From positions 1-64,000 of the forward strand of contig CAZBIC010000035.1 of assembly GCA_964491875.1 (NCBI GenBank): a stretch of 64,000 bases of DNA, in the 5' to 3' direction. This document shows positions 51,696 to 60,958 of the stretch, piece by piece. Each line of letters starts with the position of its first letter. The stretch's first letter is position 1. Source of the stretch: JADJPG01 sp964491875. GTDB taxonomy: Bacteria; Verrucomicrobiota; Verrucomicrobiia; Limisphaerales; JADJPG01. The notes under the pieces were generated by a model, which worked only from the letters and a program-made list of their open reading frames with translations, was not told the origin of the DNA and searched no databases. The position numbers were made by a program, and so were the translations under genes.

Positions 51696-52982
51696 ATGAC
51701 TGCCGATGACTTGTTTCGTAGCTTCCGCCGACGACTCGTGTTTGATTCCTTTTCCCTCGCCCATTTCCCCGCCGTAACTCGAATTACGTTCCTCGTATTG
51801 ATGGTGGTCTTTTCGGGGTTGCTGGGTGGGTGCTCATTGCTGAAGTTCAATCTGGGTGGCGAGCCGATGCCATCGCGGGACCTCAGCCTGCGCCTCCAAA
51901 CCCGGGAATTCGCCAATGTGTTCTCCGCGCGAGTCGCCAAAGTGGCGGACGACATTGCGGCGCGCACGACTTCGCCAGAGGTTCGACTGAACACGATTCG
52001 GTGGAAACTTTCCGCGATCGCGTCCGTGCGCCAGTCCGCGTTTGGCACCGAGCCAATGCTCGCGCTGGTCGACACGTGGACGTTCTGCCGGCAGATGAAT
52101 GATTTTTTCGGCAAGTATGCCGGCGAACAATCCTTCGGGACCAATGGGGCACTCGCGACCGCGCTGGCGGCTGAGATGGAGGGCGAGATTTCGGGAATCG
52201 CCCGGAGGAATCTTTCACCTGGCGAATTCGACCGCGCCTCGGCCTTCATCACCGATTACTGCGCCACCAATGCGTTGACCAGTATCGCTTTCGAACGTGA
52301 TTCGGCGTCGCTTCGCTGGCGGCGGGATTTCACAACGGATTCCGTTCCCACCGTGGGGAACATGCCGGAAGCCATCACGGACCTTTCCGATCGAGTCACC
52401 ATGATGGGACAGCAGGTGCCGATGGAACTGCGGTGGCGCGTGGATCTGGAACGCGCCGAATGGGAACCGTTCGCGGAGGGGATGCGGAAGTTTTCCGTCG
52501 GCGCGGAGGCGATGTTCGAGGCGTTTCCTGTCCTGGCGGAGAATTCAAAGGTGCTGGTCGAGAATGCCCGTCAATTGACCAAGGCCACCAGTGACTTGAC
52601 CACGACGCTGGCACCGGAACTCGCGCGGTTCGATCGGCAATGGACCGCGACGCTGGCCACGTTCAAAACCGAGCGCGAAGCGGTCCTCGAGGCACTGCGC
52701 GCCGAGCGGATTGAAGTCGTCAAGTCGCTCGATGTTCAGCGTGAGTCACTGACCCGGGACTTCGCGCGGGAGCGTGCGGAGATCGCCATGGCCACGGACA
52801 AGATGGCGCTGAACGCGATCGAGCGCGCTGGTCAGCAACTCCGCAGCCTGGTCGGTACGGTGTTGTTCTACTTCGTGCTCGCGCTGCTCATCGTGCTCGG
52901 GCTTCCGTTCGTGTTCGGCTACTGGGTCGGGAAAGTTGCTGGACGCCGAACGCATTCCCCGGGGAAGGCGCAGCGCGAGTGA
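51696..52982 (+). CDS. Hypothetical membrane-tethered protein with coiled coil
   Basis: About 428 residues from MTADDLFRSFRRRL. An N-terminal hydrophobic segment (ITFLVLMVVFSGLLGGC) ends in a possible lipobox. A helical body follows, then a charged coiled-coil region (about 290-385, WTATLATFKTEREAVLEALRAERIEVVKSLDVQRESLTRDFARERAEI) and a C-terminal membrane helix (VLFYFVLALLIVLGLPFVFGYWVG) with a basic tail. Function is unknown. The protein could span the periplasm between two membrane anchors. It converges on the oxidoreductase gene with only 6 nt between stops. Confidence 0.72.
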   Translation: MTADDLFRSFRRRLVFDSFSLAHFPAVTRITFLVLMVVFSGLLGGCSLLKFNLGGEPMPSRDLSLRLQTREFANVFSARVAKVADDIAARTTSPEVRLNTIRWKLSAIASVRQSAFGTEPMLALVDTWTFCRQMNDFFGKYAGEQSFGTNGALATALAAEMEGEISGIARRNLSPGEFDRASAFITDYCATNALTSIAFERDSASLRWRRDFTTDSVPTVGNMPEAITDLSDRVTMMGQQVPMELRWRVDLERAEWEPFAEGMRKFSVGAEAMFEAFPVLAENSKVLVENARQLTKATSDLTTTLAPELARFDRQWTATLATFKTEREAVLEALRAERIEVVKSLDVQRESLTRDFARERAEIAMATDKMALNAIERAGQQLRSLVGTVLFYFVLALLIVLGLPFVFGYWVGKVAGRRTHSPGKAQRE

Positions 52983-52988
52983 GTCGAG

Positions 52989-54344
52989 TTACAGCGTCCA
53001 GCCCTGGCGGTATTCGCGGCGCAGGAATTGGTTCGCCTCGGGCAGGTTGGTGAACTCGAACTTCGCGGAATCCCACTGCAGTTTCACCTTGGTTAACTTC
53101 TCGCGCAGTTGCGTGCGCAACGCGACGTTGCCGAGCAACACGGTTTCGGTCAGGGGTCCGGCCCAATCGAAATTCGATCCGGCAGCAGGCCCGCCTTTGC
53201 AGGCGTTAATCCATTCTTGATGATGCCCGGGCGAGCGCGACAGCTTCTTTGGCGGTTCGCCATAGTCGCGCGCCAAGGTATCCGGGTAAATGCGCCACTT
53301 CCTCCAGTCCGTCATGATGACGCCTTTGTCTCCAACCAGGAGATGGCCATTGTCCCCCATGAGATCGTTGTCCCGGATCTGGGCCGGGCGTGGAGGACGC
53401 AATCCGCCGTCATACCACACGAGTTTCAGCGCGGGCATCGCGCCGCGGGCGGGGAAGTGATATGTGACCATCGAACCCAGCGGATAAGTCTCCTTGTTCA
53501 CGCGTGTGGAGGAGGCTTCCACGGATGCGGGCGCTCCCAGCTTGAGCGCGCGGAAGACCGGATCAAAATAGTGGCAACCGATGTCGCCGAGCGCGCCAGT
53601 GCCAAAATCCCACCAGCCGCGCCATTTTGCCGGCAGGTAAGCGGGGTGATATGGACGTTCGGGGGCCGGTCCGAGCCATAAATCCCAGTCGAGGGTGTCG
53701 GGCGCTGCCGGGGTATCACTGGGACGCGCCACGCCTTGCGGCCAGTATTCGTCGAAAAGTCCGCGCGACGGGCGGTCCGTCCAGATATGAACTTCGCGGA
53801 TTGGTCCGATGGCGTTATCCATCACGAACTCCTGCAGTCGCCGGGTTTCCTCTGAGGCCTGCGCCTGGTTCCCCATCTGCGTCGCGACTTTCGCGGTGCG
53901 CGCGGCTTTGGCGATTTCCCGCGCCTCCCAAACGGAATGCGTCAGCGGCTTCTCGCAGTAGACGTGCTTGCCCAGCCGAATCGCCGCCATCGAGGCGGGG
54001 GCGTGATGGTGGTCCGGGGTGGCGACGATCACGGCATCGAACTCCTTGTGGATCGCATCAAACATCTTCCGGTAATCCTTGAACTGCTTGGCGCCGGGAA
54101 ACTTTTTGAACGTGCCCGCCCCGTGGCGCCAGTCGACGTCGCAAAGCGCCACGATGTTCTGGCTCTTGAGCTGGTCGATGTCACCTGCGCCCTGGCCGCC
54201 GATGCCGATCGCCGCGATGTTCAGCTTTTCGTTTGCGGCGTAGGTTCGTGCCGAGCCGGCGGCGAGAATGGTGAAAGTGGCGGCGGCCTTCGCGGTGGAT
54301 TGAAGGAAACGACGACGGGTAATGGGGAGAGTGGTTTGAGTCAT
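52989..54344 (-). CDS. Tat-exported Gfo/Idh/MocA family oxidoreductase
   Basis: A 451-residue protein. It begins with a Tat signal, TRRRFLQSTAKAAATFTILAAG. The Rossmann NAD-binding domain has LNIAAIGIGGQGAGDI, VALCDVD and VIVATPDHHH, then the family's EKPLTHSVWEA with the catalytic-region Lys. The C-terminal domain contains WDLWLGPAPERPYHPAYLPAKWRGWWDFGTGALGDIGCHYFDP, typical of the large secreted Gfo/Idh/MocA paralogues abundant in Planctomycetes and Verrucomicrobia, which act on sugars or glycosides. Start at 54344 is set by the Tat motif; upstream codons are open but non-homologous. Divergent from the phytase-like/PhoX-like gene. Confidence 0.92.
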   Translation of the reverse strand: MTQTTLPITRRRFLQSTAKAAATFTILAAGSARTYAANEKLNIAAIGIGGQGAGDIDQLKSQNIVALCDVDWRHGAGTFKKFPGAKQFKDYRKMFDAIHKEFDAVIVATPDHHHAPASMAAIRLGKHVYCEKPLTHSVWEAREIAKAARTAKVATQMGNQAQASEETRRLQEFVMDNAIGPIREVHIWTDRPSRGLFDEYWPQGVARPSDTPAAPDTLDWDLWLGPAPERPYHPAYLPAKWRGWWDFGTGALGDIGCHYFDPVFRALKLGAPASVEASSTRVNKETYPLGSMVTYHFPARGAMPALKLVWYDGGLRPPRPAQIRDNDLMGDNGHLLVGDKGVIMTDWRKWRIYPDTLARDYGEPPKKLSRSPGHHQEWINACKGGPAAGSNFDWAGPLTETVLLGNVALRTQLREKLTKVKLQWDSAKFEFTNLPEANQFLRREYRQGWTL

Positions 54345-54625
54345 AGTCGGTTCACGGTTGCGGGTGATCGTTTTCTCTGACGTTGCGCGCGGTGACAGCA
54401 TTGAAACGATTTTGATCCGAACGGACGCGACGGTGGGGCGGGGCAGGGGCAATTCACACAAACGTCAAAGTCTAGTCGCCGAATCGCCATGCGGCGGGGC
54501 CTTACTCCTCGCGATGTTTCAAACGCAACCATTCAAATCACTCCGCATTGGTGAGAGGGGATTGGTCGCTGGAATCATCATCACCTAGAACCAAGCAACC
54601 CTTCGGTGGAATAAACACGAACCCT

Positions 54626-57600
54626 ATGAAAATCAAACCAGTCATCACGGCGGCCTTGTTGGCGGCTGCGCTCGGTGGCGCAGCGCAAGCACAGCCGCTG
54701 GTCAATCTCGGCCTGGTCGGCGTCGGCCGACTCGCGGGCGATTCCTTCGACAAACTCGGCGCAGGTGTGGACACGCTCGGTGGCATCTTCTCCGGCATGT
54801 GGGTGGATCCGGCAACGGTCGTCCACAGCAACGGCACCATTCACGTCACCGTGTTCGGACTTCCTGACCGCGGATTTGGTGACGGATTGCAGGATTATCA
54901 TCCGCGCATCCAGAAACTCGCCGTCGCCATCACGCCGTACTCCGGCACCGGACCGGTGCCCCAGGAACAAATCGTGATCGTCAACACCGACACCTACGTT
55001 TTGACCGTCAACGGCAGCACCTTCACCGGATATCAGCCGGACGACACCAATGTGGTCACGCATCCGCAATCGCTCCCGAGCGGATTGGGCGGCGGCAAAT
55101 GGAGCCTCGATCCAGAGGGTATCGCGTTCGCCGGTGGCAACTGGTACATCAGCGATGAATACGGTCCTTTCGTCTATCGCTTCGACAACGCGGGCGCGCT
55201 GCTCGGTTCGTTGCCGCTGCCGGACGCGCTGATTCCGCGGTTCGGCACCAACTATCCCCGCGCGATCAATTTCCTGACCGGCGGCTTGAGCTCCGCAGCG
55301 GATTCCGGTCGCCACAACAACCGTGGCATGGAAGGGCTCAGCGTGACGCCTGACGGCAAAAAACTCGTGGCCTGCCTCCAGTCGCCGCTCACACAAGACG
55401 GCGAGAACCGCAACCCGAGCCGCAATACGCGCATCCTCGTGTTCGACATCGATCCGGCATCCCCGACCTATCATCAGCCGATCGCGGAATACATCCACGT
55501 GCTCCCGCTGAGCGCTGCGGAGGCGAACAACCGCCATACTCCCGTGAGCGAGATTCTCGCGTTGAGCGATAAGAAATATCTCATTCTTCAGCGCGACAGT
55601 CGTGGTCTCGGTGGTGATGGCGGTAACTTCCTCTACAAGCGCGTCGTGGAAGTCGATGCGAGCGCCGCGTCTAACATTCTCGGAACTCCTTACGATCTGG
55701 AAAAGCAGGCTCCGGGACAGCTCTCCCTCCCCCGCGCCGGTCTTCCCAGCAACATCGTTGCGGTGGCGAGCCGTGATCTGGTCGACATGCTGGGTGCGTC
55801 CCAACTCGCCAAGTTCGGTCTGAATCTCGCGCCCTCGAATCAGAACATCAACACGCTCTCGGAGAAGTGGGAAGCGCTGGCGGTGATTCCGCTCAATGAT
55901 GCTGCCGCGCCGAGCGACTATCTCTTGCTCGTGGGTAACGACAACGACTTCAAGTCTCCCATTGTTTATCACAACGGCATCGCGGTTGGCACCAATACCA
56001 GCTTCGCAGACAACATGCTTCTCGCATATCGCATCGGCGCGGACGCGATTGCGCCCACGATCACTTGCCCGGCTCCGGCGACCGTAAGCGCGGGAACGAA
56101 TTGCACGGCGCTGGTCGACTTGCGCTCGAAGGTTCTCACTGCGGACAACAGCGCGGCTCCAGTGACGGTGACTCAGACGCCGTCGCAGACGACGCCGCTT
56201 GGACTCGGCACGCACACGCTCACGTTTGTGGGCACCGACGCGGCGGGGAACCAAAGTGCTCCGTGCACGACCACGGTGACGGTTGTCGATACGACGCCTC
56301 CCATCATCACGAGCGTGAGGCCGAGCCTCAAACAGCTCTGGCCGCCCAACAATAAAATGGTGCCGATCACTGTCACGGTTACTGGTACGGACAATTGCTC
56401 CAGTACGCTTACTTCGGAGATCATTTCGATCACCAGCAACGAGCAATCCTCCCGAGGCAAGAAGGGCTGGGGCGATAAGGACGATGACAAGGATGACGAC
56501 AAGAAAGGTCGCCGCAACGACAAGAAGGACGAGGTGGATCAGGTGGACTGGGAAGTCACTGGTTCGCTCGCCGCCAACCTGCGCGCTCAACGTCTCGGAA
56601 TCGGCTTCGGTCGTTTCTACACCATCACTGTCCGTTGCACGGACGAAGCGGGCAATTCCTCCGTCGGCATCACCACCGTCTACGTGCCTCACGATAGCCG
56701 CGGTCGTGTGACTGGCTTCCGCACCAGTGTGACACCGTATGCGCTGCCGGTGGGTGATGACTACAGCATCATCCCGATCCTCAGCGTCGGCGATCGCGTT
56801 CCGCGCACGAGCAATCCGGGTGAACTCTTCCAGATGATTGGCATTCCGGACGGCCTCGGCGCCTACGGCAATCCGGACGGTACGACGACGCTCTTCATGA
56901 ATCATGAAGTCGTCAACGCCGCGCGTTCCGAACCTCTGGTGGGGCAGCCGCTTTATCGCGGTTCTTTCATCTCGAAACTCCAGCTCGCCGCTGATTCATC
57001 GGTGCTCTCGGGTGACGTCGCATTCGACACTGTTTATGCGGAAAACGTGCTCGTCGGTCCCACCGCGACGGTGAGCAACACGACGCCAGCCTTCTCTCGA
57101 TTCTGCTCCGGCGCCCTGGCCTGGCGTGATGCAGGATTTGACCGCCCGATCTACTTCGCGGGTGAGGAATCCGGCGGCACCAATACCTTCGACGGCAAAG
57201 GCGGAATCGCGGTGGCGGTATTCGATAACGCCGCCTGGACGCTGCCGAAGCTCGGCCATCTCGCTTGGGAAAACGCCGTGCCCCGTCCGCATCGCAGCAA
57301 GGAAACGGTCATCATGTGCTTGGAAGACGGCGAGGTTGGTCAATGCCAGCTCTACATGTATGTCGGGCAAAAGGACTATTCGAAAAACGCCGGACCGCTC
57401 CGCCGCAACGGTCTCGACAACGGCAAACTCTACGTCTTCGTCGCCAACGCCGGCTGGCCGACGAACGAACTTGAATTCACGGAAGGCTCGCTGACCGGAC
57501 GTTGGGTTGAGATTCCTGGTGCGGATACTATGACTGATGTGGAACTGGAAGCAGCGTCAGACGCTGTGGGCGCCTTCGCCTTCGATCGCGTCGAGGACGG

Positions 57601-58123
57601 CGGATTCCGTCCGTATAATCCGAACCAGTTCTTCTTCGACACCACGGGCGGCGGTCCTGGAAACCAACTCGGTCGCCTCTACCAGCTCGCATTGAACTAC
57701 CGCAACGTGCTCGGTCCGGCGCGCCTGAGCGTCATCTACAACGCCGACCAAATCGTTGCCGAGGGCGGAGACATTGCCGTCAGCCCGGACAACATTGGCG
57801 TCGGCAAGGACTCCATCATGATTCAGGAGGACGGCACCGCGCAGAGCCGTCCCGTGATGGCCGCGGCGGGTCGCAAGGGCAACATCTGGCACCTGAACCT
57901 GCTCAACGGCGAGATCGACATCGTCGCGGAGCTCTCCAATTGGGGTCGTGATGGCAGCACGCCGACTCCTGGCGTTTGGGAATCTTCCGGCATCATCGAT
58001 GGCACGACGCTCTTCGGAGCCGACTCGTGGCTGTTCGACGTGCAGGCGCACTCGCCTACCCGTGCGCCCGTGGCGAACACCGTCGAGGACGGTCAACTCC
58101 TGCTGATGCTCCGCAATCGCTGA
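54626..58123 (+). CDS. Secreted phytase-like esterase fused to a PhoX/DUF839-like domain
   Basis: About 1165 residues from MKIKPVITAALLAAALGGAAQAQ (signal peptide). Residues about 25-480 match the esterase-like phytase family: LPDRGFGDG, DPEGIAF, DEYGPFVYRF, GMEGLSVTPDGKKL. Residues about 480-570 form a HYR-type domain (TITCPAPATVSAGTNC ... VTVVDTTPP). A strongly charged linker (KKGWGDKDDDKDDDKKGRR) sits inside a following Ig-like domain. Residues about 690-1165 resemble PhoX/DUF839 (GIPDGLGAYGNPDGTTTLFMNHEV; VWESSGIIDGTTLFGADSWLFDVQAH). Both enzymatic parts belong to phosphate-ester or phosphatase-like families, so phosphate scavenging outside the cell is inferred. A strong terminator follows at 58153. 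Confidence 0.87.
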   Translation: MKIKPVITAALLAAALGGAAQAQPLVNLGLVGVGRLAGDSFDKLGAGVDTLGGIFSGMWVDPATVVHSNGTIHVTVFGLPDRGFGDGLQDYHPRIQKLAVAITPYSGTGPVPQEQIVIVNTDTYVLTVNGSTFTGYQPDDTNVVTHPQSLPSGLGGGKWSLDPEGIAFAGGNWYISDEYGPFVYRFDNAGALLGSLPLPDALIPRFGTNYPRAINFLTGGLSSAADSGRHNNRGMEGLSVTPDGKKLVACLQSPLTQDGENRNPSRNTRILVFDIDPASPTYHQPIAEYIHVLPLSAAEANNRHTPVSEILALSDKKYLILQRDSRGLGGDGGNFLYKRVVEVDASAASNILGTPYDLEKQAPGQLSLPRAGLPSNIVAVASRDLVDMLGASQLAKFGLNLAPSNQNINTLSEKWEALAVIPLNDAAAPSDYLLLVGNDNDFKSPIVYHNGIAVGTNTSFADNMLLAYRIGADAIAPTITCPAPATVSAGTNCTALVDLRSKVLTADNSAAPVTVTQTPSQTTPLGLGTHTLTFVGTDAAGNQSAPCTTTVTVVDTTPPIITSVRPSLKQLWPPNNKMVPITVTVTGTDNCSSTLTSEIISITSNEQSSRGKKGWGDKDDDKDDDKKGRRNDKKDEVDQVDWEVTGSLAANLRAQRLGIGFGRFYTITVRCTDEAGNSSVGITTVYVPHDSRGRVTGFRTSVTPYALPVGDDYSIIPILSVGDRVPRTSNPGELFQMIGIPDGLGAYGNPDGTTTLFMNHEVVNAARSEPLVGQPLYRGSFISKLQLAADSSVLSGDVAFDTVYAENVLVGPTATVSNTTPAFSRFCSGALAWRDAGFDRPIYFAGEESGGTNTFDGKGGIAVAVFDNAAWTLPKLGHLAWENAVPRPHRSKETVIMCLEDGEVGQCQLYMYVGQKDYSKNAGPLRRNGLDNGKLYVFVANAGWPTNELEFTEGSLTGRWVEIPGADTMTDVELEAASDAVGAFAFDRVEDGGFRPYNPNQFFFDTTGGGPGNQLGRLYQLALNYRNVLGPARLSVIYNADQIVAEGGDIAVSPDNIGVGKDSIMIQEDGTAQSRPVMAAAGRKGNIWHLNLLNGEIDIVAELSNWGRDGSTPTPGVWESSGIIDGTTLFGADSWLFDVQAHSPTRAPVANTVEDGQLLLMLRNR

Positions 58124-58152
58124 GGATCGGACGGAAAGTATTGTTTAGACAA

Positions 58153-58188
58153 AAGGCGGGCCTGCTGTCAGGCCCGCCTTCTTTTTTT
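58153..58188 (+). terminator. Rho-independent terminator
   Basis: AAGGCGGGCCTG (58153-58164), loop CTGT, CAGGCCCGCCTT (58169-58180), then C and seven T. A perfect 12-bp GC-rich stem 29 nt after the stop of the phytase-like/PhoX-like gene; clearly ends that transcript before ndk. Confidence 0.93.
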
Positions 58189-58293
58189 GTGAAGTGTTTT
58201 GCGTTTGGCGAGGGTGAATTCGACTGGATTCGACAGCAGGAGGAATGCGCAATGATTGACCGGCGAGGTCCAATGGGTTAGCCATGAAGCCCT

Positions 58294-58713
58294 ATGTCGC
58301 TGGAAACTACGCTTGTTTTGCTCAAACCTGACGCGATCGAGAAGCAGATCGTGGGATCGGTCACCTCTCGCTTCGAAGCTGCCGGTCTGCGGATTCGCGG
58401 AGTCAAAATGTTCCGCTTCGAGGACGCACTCTTGCGTGAGCACTACGCGCACATCGCTGACAAGCCGTTTTTTCCCGAGGTGCAGCGGTTTATGCAGCGC
58501 AGCCCGGTCATTGCGCTGGCGCTCGAAGGGGAGAATGCGGTTGTCAGAATGCGCGAACTCCTTGGGCCGACTGACTCCAAAAAGGCGGCGAAAGGAACCA
58601 TTCGTGGCGATTTCGGGGTTGATGTCATGGTCAACGTCTGTCACGCCTCGGACTCCGCTGACACTGCTGCCGTTGAGCTGAAACGCTTCTTCAAGGATGG
58701 AGAACTGTTTTAG
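58294..58713 (+). CDS. ndk: Nucleoside-diphosphate kinase
   Basis: A 139-residue enzyme of normal length that balances NTP pools by phosphate transfer from ATP to NDPs through a phospho-His. It shows TLVLLKPDAIEK at the N-terminus, RSPVIALALEGENAV in the middle, LLGPTDSKKAAKGTIRGDFG, and the active-site His in VMVNVCHASDS; NVCHASDS differs slightly from the common NAVHGSDS. ATG 58294 gives the family N-terminus. It stands between the terminator at 58153 and the convergent ssrA gene. Confidence 0.96.
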   Translation: MSLETTLVLLKPDAIEKQIVGSVTSRFEAAGLRIRGVKMFRFEDALLREHYAHIADKPFFPEVQRFMQRSPVIALALEGENAVVRMRELLGPTDSKKAAKGTIRGDFGVDVMVNVCHASDSADTAAVELKRFFKDGELF

Positions 58714-58961
58714 CCCAATCGCGGTTAGATCGCTGAACCCAGTCTCCCGGGCATCGCGGTGACATGGTTGGTCTTGCGCGTTACGCCCTCTTCGTACCCG
58801 GAAATTCCGTTTCGCCCAGCTCAATCTTGGGCAGAGTCTGTTCTTCGAATTGACTCGCCCACCTGAATGCTCGATTGGCCAGGAGGTTGCCGGGCTAATT
58901 TGCCCCAGCCGCCACGGAGATTTCCGGGGGGCTAAGTGCTGCCGCCGGTAAGACGCTAAAA

Positions 58962-59312
58962 TGGTGGAGGCGGCGGGAGTTGAACCCGCGTCCCAAGTAG
59001 GAGAACCAGCCGCGACTACATGCTTAGTCCGGGGTATGTTGTCGGCTACAGGATGACGCCCGAACTCGAGTCCTGCTGCTTAGCCAGCATGAAATAGCTT
59101 CAGTGAAATACGCGCTGTCTCCGCACTTCACCTAACCTGCTGTTGCGTTCTTCACCTGAGCAGGTGTGCGGTGAGAACGTCGTGCCACTTAGGCCGCGAG
59201 AGCCAATTCTTCGTTAGCTTTTAATTTTTGGTCCGATGATTAACGAGGCCAACGTACCATCCTCGGCATGCCGCCTCTGGCGCTTCTTCATGGTCGAAAC
59301 CAGTACGCCCCC
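58962..59312 (-). ncRNA. ssrA: Transfer-messenger RNA (tmRNA)
   Basis: On the minus strand the RNA starts GGGGGCGTACTGGTTTCGAC (59312) and ends with a T arm (GGGTTCAACTCCC) and CGCCTCC-A-CCA (58962). The ends pair as a 7-bp tRNA-Ala-like acceptor stem with one G-U. The tag ORF begins at GCT AAC GAA GAA and reads ANEELALAA followed by TAA (around 59214-59185), preceded by an A-rich stretch and followed by pseudoknot-forming sequence. Length 351 nt is typical. tmRNA releases stalled ribosomes and tags the nascent chain for degradation. Confidence 0.95.
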
Positions 59313-59397
59313 AGCGAGCGAGACCAATATGGGGCTCACGAACCTCCGGGTCAAGCGGCGTGAAAAAGCACACGCTCCGTTTCGTCTCCGCCCTTGT

Positions 59398-60630
59398 TCA
59401 GTCGCTGCGGGCTGTCAGTGGCGCGGCAACTGTCGGAATTGTTCGCCGCTCGCTCGAATTTCTTACGATGGTAATCGCCGCCAGCAATGCGGTTACACCA
59501 CACGCCATCCAGAGCGCCGCGGGCTTCCATCCGAACAACGCCATGCCGAGATTCGGGGCGAGTGCCATGGAGAGGGAGTTCGCCATCGCCCAGCCGCCGA
59601 TGTAACGCCCGCGCATGTTTGCAGGGGCGAGACCAGAGACATAGGCGGTCGCCACGGGTGCGAAGATCATTTCGCCGAGCGTGAGAATTGCCATGACAAC
59701 GAACAACGTCGGGACAGTTTGGAACACCAAGTTCAACGTGAGCGCCAGGCCCGTCAGCAAATAACCGGTCGCCATCATCAGCCGCGCCGGATAGCGCGAG
59801 GTGACGCGGGTGAGCGACAGTTCACAGCAGAGTACCAGCAGTCCGTTGAAGGAAAGAAGGGTGCCATACGTGGCGTCGCTGAAGCCAAGCGAGGTGACAT
59901 GCAGACCGAAGGTCGACACGACTTGGTGCAGCGCGAGACCGATGAACAGCGTGGCGAGCGCGACCTGGCGGAAACGTCCATCGCGGACGATGACGCTCAC
60001 GGCCTCGCTCCAGCCGGTTTCTTTTGTTGTGCTCCGGACTCTCGGTAACCAGCGCCATGCGATCGCGGCGAAGAGCAGGGAAGTGATCGCGTCGCCAATG
60101 AACAGCCACGTGAACGAATGCGCTGCGATGAAGGCGGCGGCGGCCGGTCCAAACGCCCATCCTGCGTTAAACGCCATGCGGTAAGTCGAGAACGCCGTCA
60201 CGCGCTGGTGCGGTGGCGTGAGGTCCGCCAGCATTGCGGCGCAGGCGGGCACATACATTTCCCCCGTCAGGCTGACGCATGCCGTGAGCAACGTGATCGC
60301 GAGCAACGATTCTGCCTGTGAGAGTAGCAGCATGATCACGGCAGTGGACAGCATCGAAACGAGAATGGTGTTCCGGCGGCCGATGGTGTCCGCGAGCTGG
60401 CCGCCCAGCAGTGCGGCGGCGATGCGCCCGACGCCATACGCGCCGAATGCCAGACCGGCTTCCGCGGCACTGAAACCGCGGCGGGTCAGGTAAATCGTGA
60501 GAAACGGCACGACGAACGTGCCGAACTTGTTCAGGAACACGCCGGCGAAGAGCACCCAGACGGGACGCGGGAACGATCGCAACGTCGACAGCAGCGGCTG
60601 GGGTTGGGGCGGGGGATGGGTTGTGCTCAT
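59398..60630 (-). CDS. MFS transporter (drug-efflux-like)
   Basis: A 410-residue major facilitator with about 12 membrane helices. The start is ATG 60630 (MSTTHPPPQPQPLLS). The loop 2-3 signature is GGQLADTIGRRNTI, and TRRGFSAAEAGLAFGAYGVGRIAAALLGG is the MDR-type helix 1-2 segment. Substrate unknown; the overall pattern resembles multidrug or small-molecule efflux members. The ATG lies directly behind an intrinsic-terminator hairpin and its T run on the same strand, and no Shine-Dalgarno is visible in that T-rich spacer. Expression is therefore probably controlled by transcription attenuation. The gene ends 85 nt before the tmRNA 5' end. Confidence 0.9.
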   Translation of the reverse strand: MSTTHPPPQPQPLLSTLRSFPRPVWVLFAGVFLNKFGTFVVPFLTIYLTRRGFSAAEAGLAFGAYGVGRIAAALLGGQLADTIGRRNTILVSMLSTAVIMLLLSQAESLLAITLLTACVSLTGEMYVPACAAMLADLTPPHQRVTAFSTYRMAFNAGWAFGPAAAAFIAAHSFTWLFIGDAITSLLFAAIAWRWLPRVRSTTKETGWSEAVSVIVRDGRFRQVALATLFIGLALHQVVSTFGLHVTSLGFSDATYGTLLSFNGLLVLCCELSLTRVTSRYPARLMMATGYLLTGLALTLNLVFQTVPTLFVVMAILTLGEMIFAPVATAYVSGLAPANMRGRYIGGWAMANSLSMALAPNLGMALFGWKPAALWMACGVTALLAAITIVRNSSERRTIPTVAAPLTARSD

Positions 60631-60632
60631 GG

Positions 60633-60671
60633 AAAACAAAAAACCCTGCCGACCTTTCGGTGGGCAGGGTT
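60633..60671 (-). promoter_or_regulatory. Putative transcription attenuator (terminator hairpin before the MFS gene)
   Basis: On the minus strand: AACCCTGCC (60671-60663), a small inner ACC/GGT stem, GGCAGGGTT (60650-60642), then TTTTTTGTTTT and the ATG of the MFS gene. The 9-bp outer stem with a T tract is a textbook intrinsic terminator, but it sits 2 nt upstream of the coding start instead of after a gene. A 45-codon leader ORF ends 18 nt before it. Confidence 0.7.
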
Positions 60672-60689
60672 GGGAAATCTCAATGTCGA

Positions 60690-60827
60690 TTAGTGTGGTC
60701 CCTCCTGCTCACCCGGTGCGCGCTTAATCGCGACCAGCCACAGCGGACGCATCGCAGCAACGATGGCAATCAGTTGCGTCTGGCGGGTGGCCAGTGCGAC
60801 ATTATAATTGCTCGTCATTGCGTTCAT
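60690..60827 (-). CDS. Leader ORF of the MFS gene (45 aa)
   Basis: ATG 60827 (or 60818) opens a 45-codon frame, starting MNAMTSNYNVALATRQ, continuing with a hydrophobic middle (LIAIVAAMRPLWLVAIK) and ending GEQEGPH at TAA 60690. It lies just upstream of the terminator hairpin that precedes the MFS transporter start. No strong ribosome-binding site is visible. It may be a ribosome-sensing leader peptide controlling read-through, a small membrane protein, or chance. Confidence 0.45.
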   Translation of the reverse strand: MNAMTSNYNVALATRQTQLIAIVAAMRPLWLVAIKRAPGEQEGPH

Positions 60828-60958
60828 TACTGGGTAGACGGTGCGGCAAACGACGGTGGGAGGTCAAGTTCCCCGAACGGCAACTTTGATTCTACCGTGC
60901 TCACGCCTGCTCCAATGATTATCGGGCTATTGAAGCACCTTGGTCCTTTAGGAGACCG

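Noticed and set aside
54581..56905. 774-codon minus-strand open frame antisense to the phytase-like/PhoX-like gene
   Set aside because: Its translation is Arg/Asp/Val-rich low-complexity sequence without motifs; the sense strand has a signal peptide and recognisable domains.
59236..60048. 270-codon plus-strand frame overlapping ssrA and the MFS gene
   Set aside because: It runs antisense through the tmRNA and the transporter and is rich in Arg/His/Glu with no motif.
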